Part shown: piece after piece, positions 37,845 through 47,564 of the stretch
Position numbering within the stretch: the stretch's first letter is position 1
Layout: every line of letters begins with the position of its first letter
NCBI RefSeq assembly: GCF_041146795.1
Contig: NC_135169.1
Location: forward strand, 16,592,352 to 16,656,351
DNA: 64,000 bases
Origin: Maylandia zebra
Lineage: Eukaryota; Chordata; Actinopteri; Cichliformes; Cichlidae
Reading direction: 5' to 3'
The notes under the pieces: generated by a model
What the model saw: only the letters and a program-made list of their open reading frames with translations
What the model was told of the DNA's origin: nothing
Database searches by the model: none
Translations under genes and position numbers: made by a program

Positions 37845-38080
37845 ACTGCTTCCTCACACCTGCTTCATGAATATGAAGAGTTGTGGTGGGAGGAGGTGGT
37901 GTGAAATCCTCTTTTGTGTGGGGTGAGGAGGGGGGTGTTGTAGGTGAAGTGTTTGAAGGTGGTGATGGCTTTATGGAGGGGGGAGAGGTGGGGGAATGAG
38001 TGTCCAAAGTGTCTCTATTGTTGGGGCCGTTGGAGGTGTGAAGGCTGCCTGATGGCTCGTCAAAACGGCAGTAAAAGTCG
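37845..38080 (-). pseudogene. LINE ORF2 linker fragment
   Basis: Minus-strand frame reads DFYCRFDEP followed by a Pro/Ser/Thr-rich stretch, the linker between endonuclease and RT. It continues across the LTR element into 41479-41548 (NYKPKTPHSADDLLLANTLN). Confidence 0.7.
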
Positions 38081-38085
38081 TTGAG

Positions 38086-38813
38086 TGTCACAATACGGCT
38101 GTGTGCAGGCAAGAGTAGGACCCAAACGCAAACTCACAGAGTCAAAAGGTAAACTCAAAAAACACAGCTTTATTGCTGGCGTGAAGTGGGACACGAAAAA
38201 CAATACAAAATAAACTAAACTGGGAAAACAAAAGCACAAGGAGCCACAGGGAAAAATCACACAGCCATGAGGGAGGACGCAACACTGACAAAGAGAAACA
38301 TGGGGCTTAAATACACTGAGGGATAATGAGGGGGAATGAGCCACAGGAGGAGAGCACAGCTGAGTGTAATTAAGCAGGACGAGGCAAGGGAAGCAAAACT
38401 AGAAACATTAACATAGAACAGACTGTGAAAGTAAAACAGGAAACACACTGACGGAACTCAAGACATGTGAACTTAACAGACTGGGGGAGACAGAACATAG
38501 GGACCTGAAACATGGAACAGAAAGGCACAGTAGATCAATATGAACATAACGCCACAGGGGAAGAGTAAAACAAAATGCAGGAACACAGGACCTCTTTCAA
38601 AACAAAATGGGAAACAAAGAAATGCAAACATGACAACATAAGAAACGCAGACATGAAGCACATGAAGGACAAGGGAGACTTAACAGGGTTTGATACACAA
38701 GGGGAATCTAATAAGCAAATGAACATAGGAGACATAATGATGTTAAACATACTATAAACATCAAAATGAACTAAAACTCAAAACACTGGGCCATAAGACC
38801 CAGGACCGTGACA
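38086..38813 (-). repeat. 3' LTR of the non-autonomous element
   Basis: 728 bp, TGTCACAATACGG...GGACCGTGACA. AATAAA (minus) at 38169-38174 and the TATA-like box near 38303-38313. It is clearly diverged from the other LTR, more than expected from one recent insertion. Confidence 0.7.
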
Positions 38814-39195
38814 GAGCCCCCCCTTCAAGGGCGGATTCCAGACGCCCAAAAACCTCGAAAAACAAAACAAAACCCAAAAACAACCCACACAGGGCGGGCG
38901 GCGGGGGTCCAGGATAGAGGGCCAGAAACAAGGCCAAAAAAAACCAAAATGTCCATCAAAAGCAGAGGAGCACAGAGAACAGTACACAACTCCTCAGGGG
39001 GCCGACCCGGAGGGTGACGGTCCAGAAACCCAGAGTTCACTAGATCGGGGGGGCCGGCCCAGAGGCTGACAGCACAGGAGTTCAAGGCCAAACAGTTCCG
39101 GGGGCCGTCCGTGCGGACGGCAACGGTGGCGACATGGAAACGGTTCAGGGGGCCGTCCTGGAGGTCGATAGCATAACAGTTCATAGGTCAAAGGT

Positions 39196-40830
39196 TCAGG
39201 GGGCCGGCCACGAGGAAGGTGGCCGTGGCGAAGCAGGTATGGCTGGCCACACTCGGGCGGCTTGGCTGGCGGCCGGCCGGCGGCGACGTGGACAAGACCT
39301 GTCGGGTGGCTTGGCTGGCGGTCGACTGTAGTGTGGATGTGGACGTGACCCTTCGGGTGGTTTGGTGGATTTCTGTGAACAGGCTGTTTTGACAGGCCCT
39401 GGAAACAGCCATGCTGGACGTGGCTTGGCAGGCGAGACGAGCAGAGGCGTGGCGTCGACCTCTGGCTGGGTCGTGGCAGGCGAGACGAGCAGAGGCGTGG
39501 CGTCGACCTCTGGCTGGGTCGAGGCAGGACCAGGCGTGGCAGAGGCAGAGGCCGGGCCAGGCGTGGCAGAGGCAGGACCAGGCATGGCAGAGGCCAGACC
39601 AGACGTGGCAGAGGCGGCACCAGGCGAAGCAGAAGCAGAGGCTGAGGCCGGTCCAGGCGAAACAGAAGCAGAGGCTGAAACCGGACCAGGCGAAGCAGAA
39701 GCAGAGGCTGAAGCCGGCCCAGGCGAAGCAGAAGCAGAAACCGAAGCCGGCCCAGGCGACGCAGAAACCGAAGCATGAGGCTGGACGGGCTCCTTGGGCC
39801 CTCCAGCTGACAAGGCATGAGGCTGGTGCGGTTCTCCTGAACCCCCAGCTGACGAGGCATGAGGCTGGACGGGCTCCTCGGGCCCTCCAGCTGACGAGGC
39901 ATGAGGCTGGTGCGGTTCTCCTGAACCCCCAGCTGACGAGGCATGAGGCTGGTGCGGTTCTCCTGAACCTCCAGCTGACGAGGCATGAGGCTGGACGGGC
40001 TCCTCGGGCCCTCCAGCTGACGAGGCATGAGGCTGGACGGGCTCCTCGGGCCCTCCAGCTGACGAGGCATGAGCAGTAGGTGCAGAGACCACCGGCTGAA
40101 CATAAGGCTGAGCAGGTGATGGAGCAAATGACTGAGCTGCACAGTGGGCTAAGGGCTGAGCTAACGGAAGCACAGGAAAGTGTACTATGGACTGGGCCGC
40201 TAACAGTGCTAGTGACCGAGCTAATGACTGAAAGGCATGCAGTAGTGATGGCGGTGTGGGTTGTAGACTGAATTCTCCTGAGCCCTCAGTAGAAACAGGG
40301 ACGGGTGCAGGCACATGCCGGACGCTAGCCACTCCCACCCGAGGAGTAGGTACGGGTGCGGAGACGGGCTGTATCCTGGCTGACCTCACCCTGGGGACCG
40401 GCATGGGTGACAAAACTGAAGCCTGACCTGGAGACAAAACTGAAGCCTGACCACATGACTGAGCTAATTGAGCAACAGACTGAACTATGGAAAAAATGAG
40501 AGGTTGTAGTGATTGTGGTAGTTGTTGCTGACATATCTCCGAGCCTACAGAACACAAGGACAGGGGCTGGATAGGCTCACCTGAGCCTTCAGCGGACACA
40601 GGAATGGGTGCAGGCACCCGCCAGACACGAGCCACTCCCACCCGAGGAGTAGGTACGGGTGCGGAGGTAGGCTGTGTCCTGGCTGGCCTCACCCTGGGAG
40701 CCGGGACAGGTGGTGGAGAGCGGAGCTCAGGAGTGGTCACAGGAGTAGGTAGGTTTGCAAAGGCAGTCTCAGAATAAGCTGACTGGTGAGCAGCAAAGTC
40801 CAGGGGTGAAGCCACACCCAAAACAGTCAC
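39196..40830 (-). CDS. Proline-rich repetitive protein of the LTR element, function unknown
   Basis: 544-codon open frame starting at a GTG just inside the 5' LTR (no upstream ATG seen). The first 210 or so residues contain two diverged copies of a Pro-Arg block (PVPTPRVGVA). Seven units of a 14-residue repeat follow (HASSAGG then PEEPVQP or SGEPHQP), then Ser-Ala-Pro-Gly octapeptide-like repeats and a Pro/Arg-rich tail. I recognise no enzymatic or nucleic-acid-binding domain. The open frame may reflect repeats lacking stops (another frame is also open for 382 codons over 38994-40142). Confidence 0.45.
   Translation of the reverse strand: MTVLGVASPLDFAAHQSAYSETAFANLPTPVTTPELRSPPPVPAPRVRPARTQPTSAPVPTPRVGVARVWRVPAPIPVSAEGSGEPIQPLSLCSVGSEICQQQLPQSLQPLIFSIVQSVAQLAQSCGQASVLSPGQASVLSPMPVPRVRSARIQPVSAPVPTPRVGVASVRHVPAPVPVSTEGSGEFSLQPTPPSLLHAFQSLARSLALLAAQSIVHFPVLPLAQPLAHCAAQSFAPSPAQPYVQPVVSAPTAHASSAGGPEEPVQPHASSAGGPEEPVQPHASSAGGSGEPHQPHASSAGGSGEPHQPHASSAGGPEEPVQPHASSAGGSGEPHQPHALSAGGPKEPVQPHASVSASPGPASVSASASPGPASASASASPGPVSASASVSPGPASASASASPGAASATSGLASAMPGPASATPGPASASATPGPASTQPEVDATPLLVSPATTQPEVDATPLLVSPAKPRPAWLFPGPVKTACSQKSTKPPEGSRPHPHYSRPPAKPPDRSCPRRRRPAASQAARVWPAIPASPRPPSSWPAP
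39600..40075. repeat. Minisatellites (42-bp and shorter units)
   Basis: Seven units of 42 bp at about 39775-40070 in two alternating variants (order on minus strand: P P S S P S P), preceded by a shorter GAGGCAGAAGC-type repeat. Confidence 0.85.
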
Positions 40831-40849
40831 TTGAGGTGTCAGGTCGTAC

Positions 40850-41473
40850 TGTCACGGTCTGACTGGGGCAGACCGTATGTGTTGCAGAGGAGGACTCAAA
40901 CGCAGACCAAAACGTGGTGTGGATTAACAAAACAAGCCGTTTATTGAGACTAGCAATGAGGGTACAAAATAACAGGGCATCGTTGAAAACTAAACAATAA
41001 CCTAAACTGGGTGAACTAATAACAAAACATGAAAAACCTTAACCATAGTGAACTGACATGGGTACCTGGAGATGAGACATGGATGAGCAGACGACCTGAC
41101 AATGGCATGCAGAAAACAAAGGGCTTAAATACATACATGAGGTGATCAGGGGAAGTGGAGACACATGGGGGAAACAGCTGACAGACATAAACCTAATGAC
41201 AGGACCAGGAGAGGAAAGCTAAATACAATAAACAAAGAACACATGACATTGTCAGAATAAAACAGGAAATACTAAAACTAAAACATGACAACACAACTTA
41301 ACAGACCTAATATGTGATGAATAAATACAAAACCCCAAAACATAGAAAACCCAGGAACAATAACTGCCTAAACTAAAGGCAGATAGGAAATAACACAAAC
41401 TAAATCACATAACAAAATGAGACAAATACAAACATGAACTCAGAGCGCTGGGTCAGAGACCCAGCCTGTGACA
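40850..41473 (-). repeat. 5' LTR of the non-autonomous element
   Basis: 624 bp, TGTCACGGTCTG...CCTGTGACA, AATAAA (minus) at 40940-40945, TATA-like box near 41122-41135. Confidence 0.7.
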
Positions 41474-41548
41474 TTGAGGGTGTTGGCCAAGAGCAAGTCA
41501 TCAGCGGAGTGGGGGGTTTTAGGCTTGTAGTTGGTGATATTCCTAAAT

Positions 41549-41982
41549 ATCACCAAAATACTTATTTTCCACCCTGATTTACGAATAAATTCTTTACAAA
41601 TCCTACCGTGTGAATTCATGGATTTCTTTTTCACATTCTGTCTCTCACAGTTGAAGTGTAACTCTGGTGCAAATTACTGACCTCTGTCATCATTTTAGGT
41701 GGGGGAACTTGCACAATCGGTGGCTGACTAAATACTTTGTTGTCCCACTGTATAGTTCTAGAATATTCACAACATACTTCATACCATGTACATTATAACA
41801 TACCATAATAGACCCATTTCTGTAATATACTTACATATCTATACTATTGCTAATATATATTGTAATATACCTATATCACTAAAGCACTTCTGGATGGATG
41901 CAAACTGCATTTCGTTGCCCTGTACCTGTGCAATGACAATAAAGTTGAATTCTATTCTATTCTATTCTATTCTATTCTATTC
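41549..41982 (+). mobile_element. LINE 3'-end fragment with (TTCTA)n tail
   Basis: The end reads ATGACAATAAAGTTGAATTC followed by about seven TTCTA units, a typical teleost LINE 3' terminus. No coding part is recognised in the upstream 400 bases. Confidence 0.55.
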
Positions 41983-42607
41983 CTGGTGCAGCCACAACAA
42001 CCTGGTGCTGAATGCCCAGAAGACAGTGGAGATTATTGTGGACTTCAGGAAGCACACAGCCCCACTCCCCCCCATCATCCTGACTGACACCCCCATCACC
42101 TCTGTGGACTCATTCCGCTTCCTGGGTACCACCATCACCCAGGACCTGAAGTGGGAGCCCACCATCACCTCCGTCATCAAGAAAGCCCAGCAGAGGATGT
42201 ACTTCCTGAGGCAGCTGAAGAAATTCAACCTGCCAACACGGACGATGATGCAGTTCTACACTGCAATCATCGAGTCCATCCTCACCTCCTCCATCACCGT
42301 GTGGTACGCTGGAGCCACTATCAGGGACAAACAGAGACTGCAGCGTGTTGTGCGCTCTGCTAAGAAGTTGATTGGCTGCAGACTCCCATCTTTGCAGGAC
42401 CTGTACACCTCCAGGACACTGGGGCGTGCAGCTCGGATCTCAGCTGACCCTTCTCACCCTGGACACAGTCTGTTTGACCTGCTCCCCTCAGGCAGGAGGC
42501 TCCGGTCCATTCGCACCAGAACCTCTCGCCATAAGAACAGTTTCTTCCCCTCTGCTGTCGGACACATGAACAATAACCATATGACTGTTCCCGCCACTAA
42601 CACATGA
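41983..42607 (+). pseudogene. LINE reverse transcriptase C-terminal fragment
   Basis: About 205 in-frame codons from [10 protein letters not shown] through [30 protein letters not shown] and SRHKNSFFPSA to the stop. RT catalytic blocks upstream are missing, so it is inactive. Confidence 0.85.
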
Positions 42608-42900
42608 CCCTACGCTGTGTTCACTGCATCATTCCATGTTTGGCACTGATCACCACCTGCACTCATGTATATATCTTTCTACGTAGCACTTTTAATTATT
42701 ATTCTCATGTATATATCTCATGTATATCTCATGCATATATCTTTCTATGTAGCACTTTTAATTCTTATTCTTACTTTTATTTTTTCATGTCTATTTAAGT
42801 GCAATTTATGACAGTATGTTTGCACTGAAGCACCGCAGCAATTTCCTAATGTTGTAAACCTGCTCAACATTTGGCAATAAAACCCTTTCTGATTCTGATT
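41983..42900 (+). mobile_element. 5'-truncated Rex1/CR1-like LINE, second copy
   Basis: Starts inside the RT gene directly after the TTCTA tract, runs through the RT end (stop 42605-42607) and the 3' untranslated region, and ends with AATAAAACCC then TTCTGATTCTGATT. It closely matches the split copy at 34435-41548 in opposite orientation, and gives the uninterrupted sequence across the solo-LTR site. Confidence 0.85.
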
Positions 42901-43235
42901 CCATATACACTTGCAATACACAGCTTTTTATCAAGTATAGATAGTTTAATGATTAAGAATCTGCCCTCTGGATCTATAACTGTATAGAGTACTGTGAAAT
43001 TAATATTTTTATGTATTAAAATTGCTACTCCTCTTTGTCTAGAATTATAACAAGCTGAGAACACATTAGGAAACTCAGGTGTTTTAAGTCCATTCGAACC
43101 TCTAAGAGGTCTGTGGGTCTCTTGTAAAAGGACAACATCTGCCTGTAGTTTTTTGAGTTGGTTAAATATTTTTAACCTCTTTTCTCTGGAGCCAGCTCCA
43201 TTTATATTTCATGTAACGAACTTTAGTGCACCCAT
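42901..43235 (-). pseudogene. L1 ORF2 endonuclease N-terminal fragment
   Basis: Readable as NINGAGSREKR, then LQETH (catalytic Glu block), then SRQRGVAILIHKNINF. At least one in-frame stop lies near the start. RT and the rest are missing. Confidence 0.7.
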
Positions 43236-43782
43236 AGATTTCTGTGCATAACTAGGGATGTATGCTGTGTGCGTCGCTTAGACAGGTGGAGAGAATACGT
43301 CACTTGTTCATAAATAAAGAGAAGGAGAGAGAGAAAAATGTGTGGCGAGATGCTCCCTGAGTCTGACTATGTGTATGCATATTTACTAATATGAGTAGGC
43401 TTGGCTTAAGTGTGTGTATCCTAAATGACTGTGTGCGCTGTCTGACTGATGTAAATGTGCTGCTGTTGAGCGCATGGTGCGTATGTGTCGAAATAAAGGA
43501 TGTTGTTTGTGGATGAGTGTCGAAGTAGGTGATCAAGGCAGTGAAAGGAATAAAGAAAGAAACCAAGGACAGGGGTGAGCAGCATAAAAACAAGAGGGGG
43601 AAAAGAGAGGGGAAAAAACAAAAAACAAAACGTAAACATTCCAATTAAATCACTGACGGAGAGTGACGGTGTTAATTCTGCTATGAAATCACACTTTAAG
43701 ATGCGATTTGATAACAGATGTTAATGCAAGTTAGTGTGAGTGGATAGGGAAAGGGTGTAGCTGATTCTTATCTGGTGTGAGG

Positions 43783-44550
43783 TTAATACAGCCATGGAGT
43801 GATGTTGGGGTCGCGGTGGAGCTGTCCCTCCACGTACAGCCGGTCCACAGCGATGACAGCGCGGGAGCCCTTCTGGATAAAGCCGCATCGGATTGGGAAG
43901 AGGACCCTGCGTCGTTCCAGGATCTCTTTGGGGAACTGGTGGTTCACGCTGAAGTCCATTCCTTTTAATTCCCTGTCGCGGCTTTTCACATGTTGCTTTT
44001 GTTTGAAGTGGCCGAATTTGGCCACGATAGGACGTGGTCTCCCGGTCGCAGCCCACATGGGGCCAAGGCGATGTACCCGATTGAAGACGATGTTCTTCAC
44101 CGTGTCCTCAGGCAGCTTCAGGTGGGTTTTGATGAAGCTTTTTACCGTGGTCTCCGCGTCCTCTCCAGCAGCTTCTGGAATACTAGAAAATACCAGATTA
44201 TCACGCATGCTCTGAGCTTGTAGATCAATAACTGTTTCTTTTATTTTTTTATTTTCTCTATTGAGCTGGGTAACATTTTCTGTGAGACATTTCACCGACT
44301 CCCTTAGCGTTTCCACCTGCTGCTGGCTGAACTCCGGGGATTCTCGCAAGCATTTAAATTCTCAGTGAAGAATCTCCACCAAGGACAGCCTTGCGTCGAA
44401 ACTGGACAATCGCCTGTCGATTGACTCCAGTATGTCGGCAATATCTTTGCCGGCTGGCGATGTTGAGCCGGGGGAATCTGCCGGGCGTTGTCTTTTCGAC
44501 GACGGCGTCTCAGGTTTGGCCGGGGAGGCTGCACACTGGGCCTTCTTCAT
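43783..44550 (-). pseudogene. L1 ORF1 with one in-frame stop
   Basis: Frame from ATG at 44550. An N-terminal Lys/Pro-rich part and start of coiled coil end at a TGA (44362-44364). The same frame then continues for 188 codons with a coiled coil (VKCLTENVTQLNRENKKIKE), the RRM-like part (NLVFSSIPE) and the C-terminal domain (RVHRLGP...RPIVAKF). This is the ORF1p/transposase-22 layout. A single stop codon separates it from an intact frame. Confidence 0.82.
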
Positions 44551-44753
44551 CACGAGATCCTGAAAGCACTGATCAATATAATCTTGGAGAGTCTCTAAAA
44601 CTCTCCCCGTTGTTCTCCAGGGTGTTGGAGATTATTTAGACAAATATTGTTAGTTATAAGACAATTGATAAGTGTATTTGGTAATACTGAAGCTTAAATA
44701 AATTTGTTCAAATCTTAACTACCATTCGCTTTAATTTTCTGCCAAAATCTCCA

Positions 44754-44778
44754 GCGACTCAGTTACAACCTGAGTCGC
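44754..44778. repeat. 9-bp perfect hairpin
   Basis: GCGACTCAG, seven bases, CTGAGTCGC. Confidence 0.7.
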
Positions 44779-44794
44779 TTACAAAAAAAAAGGG

Positions 44795-45005
44795 CTCTCC
44801 TCTTGCGGTTTTTGGGGGATGTTGCTAACTCCGGGCCCGATAACAGGCACCACACCCGCAGTAGATGTGCTCGTAGTGGGAGGTCTTGCAGCAAGCTATC
44901 AAATACAGCGCAATTCTCGACTTTAAAAAAAAAAAGAAGCTATGCGTCGCCAGGTGTTTCATCGGATTTGAGGTGTTACCTCCTTTAACAGTATCACAGT
45001 ATCAA
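44795..45005 (-). mobile_element. Fragment of the TAGGGATGGG hAT family
   Basis: Reverse-complement match to about 24640-24830 of the complete element at 24330-25377 (shared GATGTTGCTAACTCCGG and GTTTCATCGGATTTGAGGTG). Neither terminus is present. Confidence 0.75.
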
Positions 45006-45820
45006 AAACCTAACTGCCTTCTTGGTGATTAGTGTTAATTCCAGTATTCTCTGGGTGAAATTGGGTGGCGTTCTCTTTCAAACTGTGAAGAGTATTTACT
45101 TTATTCTCACCTCGTGCTGCCACATTAACATCAACTTGTTTCATTAGTTGTGAGAGGAATAGATTCATAAATCCTGGTCCAGGGAGGACAATAGAGATAG
45201 TTAGGGCAACCAAATGATCGACATCTGTAACATTGCTGTTTCCAGTTTAACATGACAATCAAATAATGGTTCACTTGATTCACTTTCGATGTATAATAGA
45301 AATAAGACAAACTTGATCAATAAAAGGGGATTGAAAGATAGATGAGCAATGCTTTCAGTGTTGAGGTTCTGATGTAAGTCGAGGCTTTACCAAATATTGG
45401 ATTTAAACCTGCAGGATGTGCTCTGATGCGTTAAGAATTCATTTTAAATGATCCAGCTCTGGTCTTTACATTTCACACCAACTTTGCAACACATGACAAA
45501 GAGAAAGAGGGAGGAAGATAACTTTACACAATGGAAGAAGGTCCGTCAATTATGGATTTTCTCTTCTTTCAGAAACCTTGAAACAGCTCTGTAAAGCTTG
45601 CACCATGTTTTCCTGCAGAGGAAAGTCTGAACTTCTGCAGGTTAAGTGCAGTAAGTTGGTGTCATGTGATTGGCTGGTTAGATGTTTAGATCAATGAGCA
45701 GCTTACAGGTTTTCCTAATGAAGTGTTCCCTGAGTGTACTTGTGTACCTGTATAATTCCACAAACCTTTACTCAGTGTGTTGGAATGTGTGTTATTAGCA
45801 GTGTAGGGACTAACGCATTA
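45006..45820. other. Unassigned DNA
   Basis: A 67-codon minus-strand frame (45010-45213) is open but resembles nothing I can name. No other feature seen. Confidence 0.4.
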
Positions 45821-45824
45821 TTAA

Positions 45825-45947
45825 CCCTTTAAGACCTACAATAGAACCAAGTCCGCCAGAGAATATATTATATTTTTACATTCTGTAGTGTAGCCATTTT
45901 TGGGAACATTTCAAGTTGCTATACATCAATACAACCATTATAGCCCA
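45825..45947. mobile_element. piggyBac MITE end fragment fused to Tc1 fragment
   Basis: TTAA (45821-45824) then CCCTTTAAGACCTAC and about 120 bases of the family end. It breaks at about 45947 where Tc1 transposase sequence starts. Confidence 0.72.
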
Positions 45948-46592
45948 TTATAGCTGCAGAGATCAGGGGGGAAATGTGTATAAGACATCTATTAGTCGTG
46001 CACTGCACAAATTTGGCCTTTATGGAAGAGTGGCAAGAAGAAAGCCATTGTTAACAGAAAACCATAAGTCCCGTTTGCAGTTTGTCACAAGCCATGTGGG
46101 GGACACAGCAAACATGTGGAAGAAACTGCTCTGGTCAGATCAGACCAAAATGGAACTTTTTGGCCAAAATGCAAAATGTGTGCCGGAAAACTAACACTGC
46201 ACATCACTCTGAACACACCATCCCCACTGTCAAATATGGTGGTGGCAGCATCATGCTCTGGGGGTGCTCCTCTTCAGCAGGGACAGGGAAGCTGGTCAGA
46301 GTTGATGGGAAGATGGATGGAGCCAAATACAGGGCAATGTTGGAAGAAAACCTCTTGGAGTCTGCAAAAGACTTGAGACAGGTTCACCTTCCAGCAGGAC
46401 GACGACCCTGAACATAAAGCCAGGGCAACAATGGGATGGTTTAAAACAAAACATATCCATGTGTTAGAATGGCCCAGTCAAAGTCCAGATCTAAATCCAA
46501 TCCAGAATCTGTGGCAAGATCTGAAAACTGCTGTTCACAAACGCTGTCCATCTAATCTGACTGAGCTGGAGCTGTTTTGCAAAGAAGAATGA
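45948..46592 (+). pseudogene. Tc1-like transposase remnant with mutated catalytic Glu
   Basis: The catalytic core is readable across three frames: LLWSDQTKMELFG (first Asp), FQQDDDPEH (second Asp), and [11 protein letters not shown], where Gln replaces the conserved Glu. The spacing is 34 residues, the Tc1 DD34E class. Frameshifts lie near 46185 and 46390. Inactive on several counts. Confidence 0.85.
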
Positions 46593-46908
46593 GCAATGAT
46601 TTTAGTCTCTAGATGTGCAAAGCTGGTAGAGACAGACCCTAAAAGACTGGCAGCTGTAATTGCATCAAAACGGTGGTTCTACAAAGTATTGACTCAGGGG
46701 GCTGAATAATTACGCACACCCCACTTTGCAGTTATTTATTTGTAAAAAATGTTTGGAATCATGTATGATTTGTGTTCCACTTCTCACGTGTGCACCACTT
46801 TGTGTTGGTCTTTCACGTTGAATTCCAATAAAGTTGATTCATGTTTGTGGCTGTAATGTGACAAAATGTGGGAAAGTTCAAGGGGGCGAATACTTTTGCA
46901 AGCCACTG
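45948..46908 (+). mobile_element. 5'-truncated Tc1-like (DD34E) transposon
   Basis: The 3' terminal repeat is present (CGAATACTTTTGCAAGCCACTG followed by TA; reported here in part), but the 5' terminus and transposase N-terminus are missing. A family distinct from the intact element at 32803. Confidence 0.85.
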
Positions 46909-46976
46909 TATCAGGTTATTCTTAGTACTGTGTACTTATAATGAATATCTTACCCAAACTTAGTTATCTTAAGTCA
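46909..46976. other. Unique junction sequence before second repeat unit
   Basis: Sixty-eight bases between the Tc1 end and base 46977, where sequence identical to base 1 begins. What lies to the left of base 1 is outside the window, so the true unit boundary is unknown. Confidence 0.5.
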
Positions 46977-47564
46977 GCTTTAGTCAATGTTTTTGAGGCA
47001 ACTTTACATAATTTATTTAAGTTCTGGGAATGAAACAGATTTTACAGGTTAAAGCTGCTGTTAAAACAAAAATATTTTCTTTTGAAATACACTTTAAATA
47101 TTTTAAAGGGGATTTGTTTAAGGTTTTGGTTGTTAATTTTAATTTGAAACATGCTCAGCAATAATGCTCTAGACACAAGGAGTGTATACATGACACCTTT
47201 TTATTGATAAACATAAAAAAGTCTGGGGAATATATGGACTAACATGCTTTTATTTTCTTCTGTCAAATTCTCATCAACACAAATGTAAAGCTTTCTACTT
47301 TTCCCTTCTCATATCAGAAGAATAGGTATTTCAAAATAATTCTTGTTTACACCATTAAGAAAACCAAGTCAAGATAATTTTTGGTGTATTATTTTATTAT
47401 TGCTACTGGGTAATAATTAGTAAACCTATGATGTCCAAATTCAACAGAAAAAAATTTACTGACATTAAGATACAAATTACACTCTGTTCCTGTGTTTATT
47501 GTCCTTTATCTGCATATTGATGTGCAATTAATTACATGCAGATAAATTCAATTCACACCCATCA

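Larger units (their letters stand above)
38086..41473 (-). mobile_element. Non-autonomous LTR element carrying a proline-rich repetitive ORF
   Basis: Flanked by a 5-bp duplication TTGAG (38081-38085, 41474-41478) inside LINE ORF2. Both ends are LTR-like repeats starting TGTCAC and ending GTGACA, each with a minus-strand TATTTAAGCC box and AATAAA. Next to the 3' LTR (plus-strand left) is a minus-strand polypurine tract GAAGGGGGGG (about 38816-38826). No Gag, protease, RT or integrase motif is visible in the 2-kb interior, so it must rely on other elements. Confidence 0.75.
34435..41548 (-). mobile_element. Rex1/CR1-like LINE, 5'-truncated, split by three insertions
   Basis: Minus-strand LINE whose 3' tail (repeated TTCTGA/TCTGAT units) is at 34435. 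Its reverse-transcriptase region is cut into four parts: 34677-34972, 35863-36934, 37845-38080 and 41479-41548. The cuts match, with target duplications, a solo LTR, a piggyBac MITE and an LTR element. The family is judged from the RT tail sequence; a second copy is at 41983-42900. Confidence 0.85.
42901..44640 (-). mobile_element. L1-type LINE, 5' part only
   Basis: On the minus strand ORF1 (44550 to 43783) is followed by the start of ORF2 endonuclease (about 43235 to 42901), then sequence ends at the neighbouring LINE. As in the palindrome spacer, the 5' part survives and the 3' part is lost. The ORF1-ORF2 gap (43240-43780) contains no feature I recognise. Confidence 0.75.

Noticed and set aside
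39600-40075. Regularly spaced repeats resembling a CRISPR array
   Set aside because: Units are contiguous 42-bp minisatellite copies without unique spacers, in a vertebrate context.
38994-40142. Second open frame of 382 codons rich in Leu/Arg/Pro on the minus strand
   Set aside because: It overlaps the longer proline-rich frame in another phase and is open because the minisatellite lacks stops in several frames. Neither frame is proven, but this one has no better evidence.
45010-45213. 67-codon minus-strand frame with a GPGF motif
   Set aside because: Too short, no recognisable domain, no splice context; left as unassigned DNA.
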